From: Clostridiales bacterium
Lineage (GTDB): Bacteria > Bacillota > Clostridia > Peptostreptococcales > Anaerovoracaceae
Assembly: GCA_009776955.1 (NCBI GenBank)
Contig: WRMW01000001.1
Coordinates: forward strand, 62,001 to 126,000
Length of the DNA stretch: 64,000 nucleotides
Reading direction: 5' to 3'
The position numbers and the translations under genes are program-made. The notes beneath the pieces were generated by a model. That model saw nothing but the letters and a program-made list of their open reading frames with translations. It was not told where the DNA came from and searched no databases. Positions within the stretch are counted from its first letter, which is position 1; each line of letters begins with the position of its first letter. Shown one piece after another: positions 55,540 to 63,885 of this stretch.

Positions 55540-56064
55540 ATGAAAGTATTGGATTTGCTTGAGGAAATAGAAGAAATATGTGACACTTCGGCAGGCGTGC
55601 CGTTGATGAACAAGATCATGGTAGACAAGGCGGAGCTGGTCGAGATTGTGGGCGATATCCGCAAAGCCATGCCTGATGAGATTCAGCAGGCGCAGTTCAT
55701 CAAAGATGAGCGTGAACGCATTCTGAATGACGCAAAAGAGGAGTACGAAACAATCATAAAGGATGCCGAGCAGCGGGCTGAGATGCTGGTGGATCAAAAT
55801 GAAGTCACGGTTAGGGCCAAGCAACGTGCACGGGAGATCGAGGAAAGCGCCGCTGCTGGCGCAAAGCAGCTTAAGATGAGCACGTACGACTATGTCGACA
55901 AGGTTCTGTATGAGTTTCAAGAGAAGATGGAATATCTCAACACACAGTATTTCGGCGAGATGTTCACCAATCTTCAGAATACGTTTAAAGGCATTGATGA
56001 CAGGCTTTCCGAAAATCGCAATGAGATTCGGGAACTGTCCTATAGAACGCAGATGGATGAATAA
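55540..56064 (+). CDS. coiled-coil protein of the coaD-tmcAL cluster, unknown function
   Basis: A 174-residue, highly charged protein, mostly predicted helix (about 40-125 with heptad-like Glu/Lys/Arg text such as DERERILNDAKEEYETI and VRAKQRAREIEESAA). The N-terminus MKVLDLLEEIEEI and the DKVLYEFQEKMEYL segment resemble small DivIVA- or ATPase-like coiled-coil proteins found after coaD in Clostridia. Whether it acts in division or transport is unknown. ATG 55540 follows GGAGGG. There is no membrane segment. Confidence 0.72.
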   Translation: MKVLDLLEEIEEICDTSAGVPLMNKIMVDKAELVEIVGDIRKAMPDEIQQAQFIKDERERILNDAKEEYETIIKDAEQRAEMLVDQNEVTVRAKQRAREIEESAAAGAKQLKMSTYDYVDKVLYEFQEKMEYLNTQYFGEMFTNLQNTFKGIDDRLSENRNEIRELSYRTQMDE

Positions 56065-56090
56065 TCCCTGCGCCCAAGGAGCAGGCTGAT

Positions 56091-57461
56091 ATGGCCAGAA
56101 CGCTTGGCATCATAACAGAATACGATCCTTACCACAAAGGGCATGCGTACTTCCTTGAGGAAGCCAAGCGTCTTAGCGGTGCGGACAGGACCATCGCCGT
56201 AATGAGCGGCGCTTTTGTGCAACGTGGCGAGCCTGCGATGTTCGATAAATATCTGCGTGCGGAGGCGGCGGTCAGGAACGGGGTCGACCTTGTTGTTGAA
56301 CTGCCTTTCGCTTATGGCGCTACAGGGCCTGAAAACTTTGCTCGCGGCGGTATCCGCCTTCTGTCTGCGCTCGGCATCGTGGATTCGCTGGCATTCGGCA
56401 GCGAGAGCGCGCAAGTGGAGCCGATGAAGGAACTTGCGGCGGCGCTTGCATTCGAAAGCCCGGCGCTCTCAACTCAGATAACGCTTGAGCTTGCAAAAGG
56501 CATCACCTATCCTGCCGCCCGCCATGCGGCTGTCGCTACGGAATTCGGGCAGGAAGCGGCGGATATGCTTATAAAGCCCAACGATATCCTCGGCGTGGAG
56601 TACCTGAAGCAGCTCTACCTCATCGAAGCTGAGAGCAGCAAGCGCGGGCTGATATGCTTCCATCCAGGCGTAGGGGCCAAGGGCGAGCCGTTGCTGAATG
56701 AAGTTTATACCGTTCCTCGCAGAGGCTCGGGTGAGCATGAGGCAAACGATGAAACGGGCTTTGCGGGCGCCGGGTCCATAAGGGCGCTCCTTCGCGAGGG
56801 GCGGCTAGGCGAAGCCTTCGCTTTCCTTCCTCCTGTGACCGCAGAGCTTATCCAGCACCGCATCCATGAATACCAGCCAGAGATAAGCGTGTGGGAGATG
56901 CGCACGGAGCGCGACCTTAGAATAGATATGGGTACACGCAAGCGCACAGGGGCGCTCGGGATGGTTTTCCCCGAAGCGCTTTACGGGCCGTTCCAGTACG
57001 CGCTGCTGTCGATAGGCCCCAGAGCCACATCTGCCATCTATACGGCAGCCGAAGGGATAGAAAACCGCCTGTTTGAAGGCGCTATGCGCGCGAAAGACTA
57101 TTATGAGCTGGTTTCGCTCGTCAAGAGCAAGCGATTCACCGAATCCCGCATACGCCGCCTTGTGTTGCATACGACGCTGAGGCTTTCAAAGGTGGACATG
57201 AAGCGTGCGATGGGCGAGCGTATCTGTGCGCGTATACTCGCGTTCAACGACAAGGGCGCGGACATGCTCAAGGATGCCCGTGACGCGGACTCGCCTGCAC
57301 GTGGCGTGGTGCTTTACCAGAACCTGCGCTTGCAGGAGAACGAGCTTGCCCGCTCGCCTGCGCTTATAGAGCTTTCCGTGCGTGCCGACAAGCTCTATAA
57401 TATGATTGTAGAGGGGAATCTTTCAGGGTATAGATACAGCCCCGAACCTGTGATTGTCTAG
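56091..57461 (+). CDS. tmcAL: tRNA(Met) cytidine acetate ligase (YlbM family)
   Basis: Forms N4-acetylcytidine at the wobble base of elongator tRNA-Met from acetate and ATP. 456 residues with an N-terminal nucleotidyltransferase fold: GIITEYDPYHKGHAYFLEEA (HxGH-like), MSGAFVQRGEPAMFDKY, LVVELPFAYG and AFGSE, all family marks. The usual family text is EYNPFHNGH; here EYDPYHKGH keeps the His residues. ATG 56091 is preceded by AAGGAGCAG. A tRNA gene follows downstream. Confidence 0.93.
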   Translation: MARTLGIITEYDPYHKGHAYFLEEAKRLSGADRTIAVMSGAFVQRGEPAMFDKYLRAEAAVRNGVDLVVELPFAYGATGPENFARGGIRLLSALGIVDSLAFGSESAQVEPMKELAAALAFESPALSTQITLELAKGITYPAARHAAVATEFGQEAADMLIKPNDILGVEYLKQLYLIEAESSKRGLICFHPGVGAKGEPLLNEVYTVPRRGSGEHEANDETGFAGAGSIRALLREGRLGEAFAFLPPVTAELIQHRIHEYQPEISVWEMRTERDLRIDMGTRKRTGALGMVFPEALYGPFQYALLSIGPRATSAIYTAAEGIENRLFEGAMRAKDYYELVSLVKSKRFTESRIRRLVLHTTLRLSKVDMKRAMGERICARILAFNDKGADMLKDARDADSPARGVVLYQNLRLQENELARSPALIELSVRADKLYNMIVEGNLSGYRYSPEPVIV

Positions 57462-57482
57462 CACTGCTTTTTTTGGTACAAT
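57454..57482 (+). promoter_or_regulatory. promoter of tRNA-Ser and the DUF1538 gene
   Basis: TTGTCT (57454-57459), a 17-base spacer and TACAAT (57477-57482), placing the transcript start about 13 bases before the tRNA. It overlaps the tmcAL stop. Confidence 0.7.
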
Positions 57483-57501
57483 CCTTAAGATAAATATTTG
57501 C

Positions 57502-57590
57502 GGAGGGGTAGCGAAGTGGTCATAACGCGGCGCACTCGAAATGCGTTTGAGAGCAATCTCACGTGGGTTCGAATCCCACCCTCTCCGCCA
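57502..57590 (+). tRNA. tRNA-Ser (anticodon CGA)
   Basis: The acceptor GGAGGGG (57502-57508) pairs with CCTCTCC (57580-57586), with one G-T pair. D stem GCG/CGC; anticodon stem GCGCA/TGCGT with loop CTCGAAA, anticodon CGA at 57537-57539. The long variable arm TGAGA-GCAA-TCTCA marks a class II tRNA. The T arm is GTGGG-TTCGAAT-CCCAC. The discriminator G is followed by an encoded CCA (57588-57590). The next start codon is at 57592. Confidence 0.96.
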
Positions 57591-57591
57591 A

Positions 57592-59088
57592 ATGAGTGTT
57601 CTGTTTGGTAAATTCAAAGAGGTTGTGTCGGCGGTCGCGCCGATAGCCATCCTTGTCGTTGTGCTTGGCGTGACCGTCGTGCCTGTGCCTTCATTGCTTA
57701 TGGTGCGTTTCATCCTTGGCGCTGTTGCGATAATAATAGGCCTGTCCATCCTTTTGGCAGGCGTCGAACTGGCGTTCTTGCCTCTTGGGGGGCATATGGG
57801 CAGGGCGCTATTGATGTCGAACAAGCTGTGGTTCGTCGTCGTGGTCGGTTTTGTTCTTGGCTTCTTTGTCGCTTTTGCGGAGCCTGGCGTGCAGGTGCTT
57901 GCAGACCAAGTGAGCTCCGTGACAGGGGGGGCGCTTCCGTCATTCTTGATACGCATCCTTGTCGCCGCAGGGCTGGGCGGGCTGATTGCCCTAGGGCTGG
58001 CAAGGATCGTGAAAAGCTTTTCCATCCGCAAAATGTTGTTTGTCATTCTTTTGGCTGCGCTCGCGCTGTCCATATTCGCCACGCCGGACATGCTTGCCAT
58101 CGCTTTCGACTCCGTCGGCGCGGCCACCGGAGCCGTCACTGTGCCCTTTATACTTGCGCTCGCGCTTGGGACGGCCGCCATGAGGCGGGACAGCAAGGCT
58201 GCGGAGGAGGACAGCTTTGGGCTGGTCGGCATATCGGCGTTAGGTGCGGCGTTCGGCGTTTTGATCCTGAACCTGTTCGTAAAGACCGAGGGCATCGAGG
58301 GGATCGTGGAGGTGGACATGTTTGCCGAGGGCTCGCTGCTTGAGCCGTTTTTCGCAAAGCTGCCGACCGTGGCGATGGATTCTTTGTTTGCGTTGTTGCC
58401 GGTTCTTGCGATACTTCTCATATTCCAAAAATGGAAGTTCAATCTGCCGCCTAGGGCTTTTCGCAGGATGGTCATGGGCCTTGTATACGCGTTTGTCGGG
58501 CTGCTGCTGTTCTTCGTGGGCGTGAACGCAGGTTTTATGAATGTGGGCAACATCATCGGCTACGGCCTTGCCATGTACGACAACAAGGCCATTTTGGTAG
58601 TCCTGGGTTTTGCGGTGGGGATGCTTATAGTCCTGACTGAGCCGGCGGTATACGTGTTCACCCATCAGATAGAGGACGTGACAAACGGGCATATCAAGCG
58701 TAAGATGGTGCTTGTGTTCCTTGCCGTCGGCGTGGCGTTCTCCGTGGGGCTGTCCATGTTGCGGATAGTGATGCCCGGCCTTATGCTTTGGCACTATCTG
58801 CTTCCTGGGTTTGCGGTGGCGGCGGCGCTGATGCTCGTGACGCCCACGCTGTTCGTGGGGATAGGCTTTGACTCCGGCGCTGTGGCGGCCGGCCCTATGA
58901 CCGCCACTTTCGTACTGGCTTTCGCGCAGGGCGCATCCGAAGGGGTGGAGGGGTCGAACGTCTTGGTGGACGCCTTCGGGGTCATCGCAATGGTCACATT
59001 GATGCCAATCATCGCATTGCAGATACTTGGCATTATTTATAAATTCAAGATGAAGAACGACGACGTCCAAGAGAGCGGGGTGGGATAG
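57592..59088 (+). CDS. DUF1538 family membrane protein
   Basis: A 498-residue integral membrane protein with about 12-14 hydrophobic segments and two similar halves (FVLGFFVAFAEPGVQVLADQ in the first, VGMLIVLTEPAVYVFTHQI in the second), each with an xxEPxVxVxxxQ motif typical of DUF1538. Such genes often neighbour P-II-like genes, as here, which suggests a regulated transporter; the substrate is unknown. The ATG lies one base after the tRNA-Ser CCA end with no Shine-Dalgarno. The frame also runs upstream through the tRNA to 57541, which I reject. Confidence 0.88.
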   Translation: MSVLFGKFKEVVSAVAPIAILVVVLGVTVVPVPSLLMVRFILGAVAIIIGLSILLAGVELAFLPLGGHMGRALLMSNKLWFVVVVGFVLGFFVAFAEPGVQVLADQVSSVTGGALPSFLIRILVAAGLGGLIALGLARIVKSFSIRKMLFVILLAALALSIFATPDMLAIAFDSVGAATGAVTVPFILALALGTAAMRRDSKAAEEDSFGLVGISALGAAFGVLILNLFVKTEGIEGIVEVDMFAEGSLLEPFFAKLPTVAMDSLFALLPVLAILLIFQKWKFNLPPRAFRRMVMGLVYAFVGLLLFFVGVNAGFMNVGNIIGYGLAMYDNKAILVVLGFAVGMLIVLTEPAVYVFTHQIEDVTNGHIKRKMVLVFLAVGVAFSVGLSMLRIVMPGLMLWHYLLPGFAVAAALMLVTPTLFVGIGFDSGAVAAGPMTATFVLAFAQGASEGVEGSNVLVDAFGVIAMVTLMPIIALQILGIIYKFKMKNDDVQESGVG

Positions 59089-59090
59089 CT

Positions 59091-59723
59091 ATGGCGGGAT
59101 ACAGTCTTATAAGGTGCGTATTGAATATGGGAGACGCTTCCAAGGCGTTGAGCTATGCACAGAACTACGGCATAAGGGGCGCGAGCGTGTCGATAGGCAG
59201 GGGGACCGTGAACAGCCGCCTGCTTGATTTCTTCGCGCTCAACGAGGTGCGGAAGGAGATTCTGACCATGGTGGTGGAAAGCGACCTTGCCTCCGAAGCG
59301 TTGAAGCGGATCGCAGAGGACATGAATTTCGAGAAGCCGAACCATGGCATTGCGTTCTCGTACACCATATCTGAGTTCAGGGGGGCAAAAAACACATCGG
59401 AGATCGTCAGGAAAGGAGAGGGTATGTACAAGATAATATATGTGATCGTCGACAAGGGCAAGGCGGAGGACGTACTCGACGCCGCCAGGGAAGCGGGTTC
59501 GAGGGGCGGCACCATCATAAATGCGAGGGGCGCGGGCATACGCGACATCCAAAAGGTCTTCTCCTTTGAGATAGAGCCCGAAAAAGAAAAGGTTTTCATA
59601 ATCACGAAAGCGGAGCAGAAAGACGCAATTGTTGATTCTATAAGGAAGCATATGCAAATAGATGAGCCTGGAAAAGGCATTTTATACGTAGTTGATATTG
59701 ACGAGGTGTACGGTTTGCACTAA
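59091..59723 (+). CDS. tandem P-II-like regulatory protein
   Basis: A 210-residue protein, about twice the length of a P-II signal protein (near 112), made of two P-II-like halves: residues about 1-105 (SLIRCVLNMGDASKALSYAQ, GIRGASVSIGRGT) and about 112-205 (MYKIIYVIVDKGKAEDVLDAA, GSRGGTIINARGAG). Glycine-rich loops occupy the place of the ligand-binding loop in each half. It starts 2 bases after the DUF1538 stop, so it very likely controls that membrane protein in response to a nucleotide or metabolite. It is not a GlnB/GlnK with the standard uridylylation tyrosine context. Confidence 0.82.
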   Translation: MAGYSLIRCVLNMGDASKALSYAQNYGIRGASVSIGRGTVNSRLLDFFALNEVRKEILTMVVESDLASEALKRIAEDMNFEKPNHGIAFSYTISEFRGAKNTSEIVRKGEGMYKIIYVIVDKGKAEDVLDAAREAGSRGGTIINARGAGIRDIQKVFSFEIEPEKEKVFIITKAEQKDAIVDSIRKHMQIDEPGKGILYVVDIDEVYGLH

Positions 59724-59736
59724 GATGTAAGGTATT

Positions 59737-60087
59737 ATGGAGAGAGAATGTATTTTTTGCAAAATCGCAGACAAGGAAATCCCTGCGGACATAGTGTACG
59801 AGGACGAAGAGATTGTGTGCTTCCGTGACTTGGCGCCGCAGGCGCCCGTCCATGTGCTTATCATTCCGAGGGAGCATATCGCCTCGCTTGACGATATCGC
59901 CGACTCGGCGGCGCATGTGGGGCTTCTCGGACATATGATGGCAAAGGTCAAAGAGGTTGCGGCGGGGCTTGGGCTGTCGAACGGATACAGGCTTGTAAGC
60001 AATTGCGGCAAGGACGGGCTGCAGACCGTGGGACATCTTCACTTTCACTTGATTGGCGGGCGCGGCATGGGGTGGCCGCCGGGTTGA
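59737..60087 (+). CDS. HIT family hydrolase (HinT-like)
   Basis: A 116-residue nucleotide hydrolase of the histidine triad family. CIFCKIADKEIPADIVYEDEE at the N-terminus (cut here to its start, CIFCKIADKE) and the catalytic triad motif HLHFHLIGG at the end are intact. Such enzymes cleave AMP-lysine or AMP-NH2 type bonds. ATG 59737 follows GTAAGG; the ribosome-binding site is modest. Confidence 0.93.
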   Translation: MERECIFCKIADKEIPADIVYEDEEIVCFRDLAPQAPVHVLIIPREHIASLDDIADSAAHVGLLGHMMAKVKEVAAGLGLSNGYRLVSNCGKDGLQTVGHLHFHLIGGRGMGWPPG

Positions 60088-60096
60088 TAATCTGAT

Positions 60097-61794
60097 ATGC
60101 ATAACCTAGATTATATGTTTGATACGATAGGGAACCTTTTCGAGGTAGGGGAGGTGTTTTGGCTCGCCCTCTTTGGGGTCGTGTTCGTAATCGCCCTGAT
60201 CTATCTTGTGCGGGGGATATATGTCTATTCCAAGCGGGCGGTCGAAAGCTCGTTTTTCATTGCGCTTGGCATACCCATAGCCGTATGGGCGGCGCTTGTG
60301 GCGGCAGGGTCGCTTTTCGGCATCGACAACGAGCAGGGGTCGTGGGCGTATCTTGGGATTTTCGCCACAAACCTTTTGATCCCTGTCCTGCTTCTGCTGC
60401 ACGTACATAGCCAGACGTCGTACAAGCCCATCACGGCGAAATATTGCCTTTGTTGGCTTTTGGCGCCGTTCGCCCTTATCGCGATCGAGGCGCTTGAGAC
60501 GTTTGAGCTTGTGTATGGGTTCAGCACGTTTGCGATATATCACGACCAGATCGCGCTTATATCCTTGATTTCCATCCTGTACCTTATCGTGGTGTTCGTA
60601 AAATCGTATCTGCTTTGCTTCAATGTATTTTATCAATTGCCCAAGCATATGCGTCGCTCTACATACCAGCTTATCATCGCCATCACCGCAATTGTGGTGG
60701 CCGAAAGCATATGCATGGCCGTATCATCCTCGCAGAACGTGCATGACGTATTGGTCGCGATAGCCTATATCATCGCGATGAACGTGCTGTTCTCAGGCTT
60801 CTTTATTGCAAACACCGCAAACGTGATAGCGACGTCGCGCGACTTCATATTCTCAAGCCTGTCGACGACTGTGTTCACTGTGAGCCTGAAGGGAAGCATC
60901 CTTGATTGGAACCACAAGGAGAAGGACGGATGCCAGCCATTGCCGGACCCGCTTTACAAGGAGCCGTATATACGATATCGCGAACGTGTTTTGGAGACGA
61001 TGGGCGGAACGGTCTCGCCGCACGACGAGAACATCATCTGCGTTAGGGGCGAAAAGGGCGGAGGAGAGCACCACTTCCTTTTCACATGGCACGATATCTC
61101 CTATCAGGGCAAGGTCTTTGGGTATCTGGTGGAGATCGCCGAGATTGCGGACACTTATTCACGGCTAAGGCAGCTTGAGGCGATAGCGCGCTGCGACAGC
61201 CTGACAGGGCTTCACAACAGGAATGCGTATATCGAGCGGACGAGGCAGCTTGCGAAAGCGGAGAACATGCCGCTTCTCGTCATGGTCGGGGATGTCAACA
61301 ACTTGAAGAAGGTCAACGACCTGCAAGGTCATCTGCTCGGTGACAAGCTGCTCAAGACCGTTGCGAAGGTGGTGCAGGAGAAAGCGCCCGCAAGGGGGTT
61401 CACCGCGCGGATAGGGGGCGACGAGTTTGTTCTGCTGCTGCAAAACGCGGACGAGCGGGACGCGGTCACTTTCATCACGGGCGTGACGGAGGCGCTTGAC
61501 AGGGTTGATGACCCAGAGCTTGGGAAGCCGTCGGTCTCGTGGGGCTATGCGTTTATGTACAATATGGCAGAGGACTACAACAGCGTATTTCTCGCCGCCG
61601 ACGCCATCATGTATGAAGCCAAGTGCCGTATGCACGAGGCGACGATAAGCGGGGTGGTGCCTGAAAAGGCTGAGGAGGTCGCGACGGCTGATGCGGCGCC
61701 TGATGCGGTGTCTGCCGGAGCGGACGCAGGGGCGGATGGAAGCGACCCCGTGTTTTATGAAGTGTTAGGAAAGGATGGTGAAACGATATGGTAG
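60097..61794 (+). CDS. membrane diguanylate cyclase (7TM sensor plus GGDEF)
   Basis: A 565-residue protein with seven hydrophobic segments in residues about 15-255, like the 7TM sensor module also found in some histidine kinases, a short PAS-like linker, and a GGDEF domain (about 365-530) with an intact RIGGDEFVLLL active site, so it probably makes cyclic di-GMP. The inhibitory RxxD site five residues upstream is not conserved (RGFT instead). The C-terminal 40 residues are acidic and disordered. ATG 60097 has no clear ribosome-binding site; GATAAT (60086-60091) lies 5 bases ahead, so it could be leaderless or read from the HIT transcript. Confidence 0.88.
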   Translation: MHNLDYMFDTIGNLFEVGEVFWLALFGVVFVIALIYLVRGIYVYSKRAVESSFFIALGIPIAVWAALVAAGSLFGIDNEQGSWAYLGIFATNLLIPVLLLLHVHSQTSYKPITAKYCLCWLLAPFALIAIEALETFELVYGFSTFAIYHDQIALISLISILYLIVVFVKSYLLCFNVFYQLPKHMRRSTYQLIIAITAIVVAESICMAVSSSQNVHDVLVAIAYIIAMNVLFSGFFIANTANVIATSRDFIFSSLSTTVFTVSLKGSILDWNHKEKDGCQPLPDPLYKEPYIRYRERVLETMGGTVSPHDENIICVRGEKGGGEHHFLFTWHDISYQGKVFGYLVEIAEIADTYSRLRQLEAIARCDSLTGLHNRNAYIERTRQLAKAENMPLLVMVGDVNNLKKVNDLQGHLLGDKLLKTVAKVVQEKAPARGFTARIGGDEFVLLLQNADERDAVTFITGVTEALDRVDDPELGKPSVSWGYAFMYNMAEDYNSVFLAADAIMYEAKCRMHEATISGVVPEKAEEVATADAAPDAVSAGADAGADGSDPVFYEVLGKDGETIW

Positions 61795-62072
61795 CAGTAG
61801 TGGTGAAAGAAAACCTTAAAGACGGGCAGAAGGCGGCGTTCGTGGAGTATATGCGTGAAATGATAGCCCTTACGAAGCAGGAGGACGGCTGCATAGCCTA
61901 CGACCTTTACGAGTCCGTCGACGGCGCAGGCGAGGTCGTGATGGTGGAGCTTTGGGAGACCAAGGAAGCGCTCGACAGGCATATGGAGACAGACCACTTC
62001 AAGAAGTTTCTGCCAGGCGGGGAAGTTTACAAGAACGGCCCACCAGAGATCAAGGTGTTCGAGAAGCTGTAG
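61788..62072 (+). CDS. antibiotic biosynthesis monooxygenase (ABM/YgiN-like) protein
   Basis: A 94-residue protein of the small ABM fold: VVKENLKDGQKAAFVEYM, QEDGCIAYDLYESVD and the MVELWETKEALDRHMET motif. Members are dimeric cofactor-free monooxygenases or simply stress-linked proteins; the reaction here is unknown. It overlaps the GGDEF gene stop by 7 bases, with AAGGATGG upstream. Confidence 0.87.
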   Translation: MVAVVVKENLKDGQKAAFVEYMREMIALTKQEDGCIAYDLYESVDGAGEVVMVELWETKEALDRHMETDHFKKFLPGGEVYKNGPPEIKVFEKL

Positions 62073-62102
62073 GGGGCGGTGTGCGCCCCTGCACGAAAAA
62101 AC

Positions 62103-62131
62103 TTGCACAGTGTAAAAAAAAGGTGTACAAT
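62103..62131 (+). promoter_or_regulatory. rpsU promoter
   Basis: TTGCAC (62103-62108), a 17-base spacer and TACAAT (62126-62131), placing the transcript start about 45 bases before the rpsU ATG. Confidence 0.8.
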
Positions 62132-62181
62132 CGCTAGGCACGTTATAGTTCGGCTGATTGCAAAGAGGAGGTGACAAGCGA

Positions 62182-62361
62182 ATGGCACAGGTGGTAGTCC
62201 GCGAAAACGAGAGCCTTGAGAGCGCTCTGAAGCGTTTTAAGCGTTCTTGCGCCAGAGACGGGGTTATGTCCGAATTGCGTAAGCGTGAGCATTATGAGAA
62301 GCCAAGCGTCCGCCGCAAGAAGAAGTCCGAGGCGGCTCGCAAGAAGGCCCGTAAGATGTAG
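62182..62361 (+). CDS. rpsU: 30S ribosomal protein S21
   Basis: A 59-residue basic small-subunit protein. [18 protein letters not shown] and the Lys/Arg-rich tail ([16 protein letters not shown]) are typical. ATG 62182 is 7 bases after GAGGAGGTGA, one of the strongest ribosome-binding sites in the window. It is followed by a strong terminator. Confidence 0.97.
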   Translation: MAQVVVRENESLESALKRFKRSCARDGVMSELRKREHYEKPSVRRKKKSEAARKKARKM

Positions 62362-62381
62362 GGGCAAATTTCAGAAAATTG

Positions 62382-62413
62382 ACGGGATGGGGGACACTCC
62401 ATCCCGTTTTTAT
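62382..62413 (+). terminator. intrinsic terminator after rpsU
   Basis: ACGGGATGG (62382-62390), loop GGGACACT, CCATCCCGT (62399-62407): a perfect 9-bp stem followed by TTTTATT. It separates rpsU from phoH, which must then have its own promoter or depend on read-through. Confidence 0.92.
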
Positions 62414-62415
62414 TG

Positions 62416-62421
62416 TATACT
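62416..62421 (+). promoter_or_regulatory. -10 box of phoH (leaderless layout)
   Basis: TATACT (62416-62421), preceded by TTG, ends 6 bases before the GTG at 62428. No Shine-Dalgarno and no convincing -35 is visible. Confidence 0.45.
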
Positions 62422-62427
62422 CTGTAT

Positions 62428-63396
62428 GTGGAAAACGACGCAAAGGAAATAATACGCATCTCGCTTTCGGACTCGGCGGACGCCGGGCCTGTCTTTGGAG
62501 CCCACGACGCAAACCTCAAACGCATCGAGGAAAGGTTTGGCGTGGAGGCCGTGATGCGTCGGGACGAAATAGTGGTGACGGGCAAGCTTGCGGAAAAGGC
62601 CGCGGGCGTGATAGAGGACCTGCTCTGGATTCTTGAGAGTGGCGAGGGGGTTGACGAGCAGAAGCTTGAGTATGCTATCCACCTGAACGAGGAAGGGGGC
62701 TCGTACAGAAAGAACGGCAAGAACAACGATGTCATAGCGTTCACCCACAGGGGCAAGCCGATAAAAGCCAAGACGCTTGGGCAGGGGACGTATGTGGACG
62801 CGATACGCGCCCATGACATAGTGTTTGCCATAGGGCCTGCGGGGACGGGCAAGACTTATCTGGCGGTAGCGATGGCGGTGGCGGAGTTCAAGGCGAGGAA
62901 CGTGGAGAAGATAATATTGGCGCGGCCGGCGGTGGAGGCGGGCGAGCGGCTAGGGTTCTTGCCGGGCGATCTCCACGAAAAGGTCGATCCATATCTCAGG
63001 CCGCTGTACGACGCTCTCTACGAAATAATGGGTCGCGACATGGCTTTGCGATTGAAAGAGAAAGAGGCCATAGAGGTGGTGCCGCTTGCGTATATGCGCG
63101 GGCGCACGCTCGACAACGCGTTTATCATATTGGACGAGGCGCAGAACACGACACGCGAGCAGATGAAGATGTTTTTGACGCGGATGGGCTTTGGGGCACA
63201 GGTGGTGGTGACCGGCGACGTGACGCAGATAGATCTGCCCGACGGCAAGCTTTCGGGGCTGCTCCATGCGGAAAAGGTGTTGGCGGGGGTGAAAGAGATA
63301 AGCTTCCAGAGGCTCAAAGAGAGCGATGTGGTGCGGCATACATTAGTCAAAAAGATCATAGGGGCGTACGAACGCTATGAGCGGCGCAAGAAATAG
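62428..63396 (+). CDS. phoH: PhoH family ATPase
   Basis: PhoH-like P-loop ATPase, often linked to ribosome assembly or RNA handling through its neighbour ybeY. About 322 residues with an N-terminal KH-like part (LKRIEERFGVEAVMRRDE), P-loop GPAGTGKTYLAVAMA and the Walker B-like FIILDEAQNTT. I take GTG 62428 as start because the segment VENDAKEI begins the family similarity; the frame opens upstream with TTG 62413, inside the -10/terminator region. ybeY starts directly after the stop. Confidence 0.92.
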   Translation: MENDAKEIIRISLSDSADAGPVFGAHDANLKRIEERFGVEAVMRRDEIVVTGKLAEKAAGVIEDLLWILESGEGVDEQKLEYAIHLNEEGGSYRKNGKNNDVIAFTHRGKPIKAKTLGQGTYVDAIRAHDIVFAIGPAGTGKTYLAVAMAVAEFKARNVEKIILARPAVEAGERLGFLPGDLHEKVDPYLRPLYDALYEIMGRDMALRLKEKEAIEVVPLAYMRGRTLDNAFIILDEAQNTTREQMKMFLTRMGFGAQVVVTGDVTQIDLPDGKLSGLLHAEKVLAGVKEISFQRLKESDVVRHTLVKKIIGAYERYERRKK

Positions 63397-63885
63397 ATGC
63401 GGATAGTCTTTGACGAAGAATGGGAGCCCGACGCCGGCTTGCACAAGCTGTTTGAGCGGGCTGCAGAACTGGTGTTCGCACATGAAGGGGTGGACGGCAC
63501 GGGTTGCGAGGTGTCGGTTTTTTTTGCGGATGCGGATGAGATTGCGGCGCTGAATTTGCAGTATAGGGGGAAGGATGGGGCGACAGACGTGCTTTCGTTC
63601 CCGATGTACGAGGCGGCGGACGAGATACGGGCGGCGGCCTTGGATGCGTCCGACGAGCCAGAGGCAGGCCCCGTGCTGATCGGCGATGTGGTGATATGCA
63701 TGGACGTGGCGGAGCGGCAGGCGGCGGAGCTTGGGCATTCCACGGAGCGGGAGCTGGCCTATCTCTTTGCGCATAGCGCGCTTCACTTGCTAGGGCACGA
63801 CCATGAGGATGACGATGAGAGGCGGGCGGCGATGCGTGCCGCGGAGAAGGCCGTAATGGCGGAGATTGGGGAGGTGGCGATATGA
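63397..63885 (+). CDS. ybeY: endoribonuclease YbeY (rRNA maturation)
   Basis: Zinc-dependent RNase needed for 16S rRNA 3' processing and ribosome quality control. 162 residues. The zinc motif HxxxHxxxxxH is intact in [11 protein letters not shown], with [18 protein letters not shown] upstream. A short Ala/Glu-rich insert ([17 protein letters not shown]) lengthens the middle. It starts right after the phoH stop, and its stop overlaps the era start (ATGA). Confidence 0.95.
   Translation: MRIVFDEEWEPDAGLHKLFERAAELVFAHEGVDGTGCEVSVFFADADEIAALNLQYRGKDGATDVLSFPMYEAADEIRAAALDASDEPEAGPVLIGDVVICMDVAERQAAELGHSTERELAYLFAHSALHLLGHDHEDDDERRAAMRAAEKAVMAEIGEVAI

Noticed and set aside
57541-57591. An upstream start of the DUF1538 gene inside the tRNA
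   Set aside because: The extra residues would be a translation of tRNA-Ser and have no counterpart in the family.
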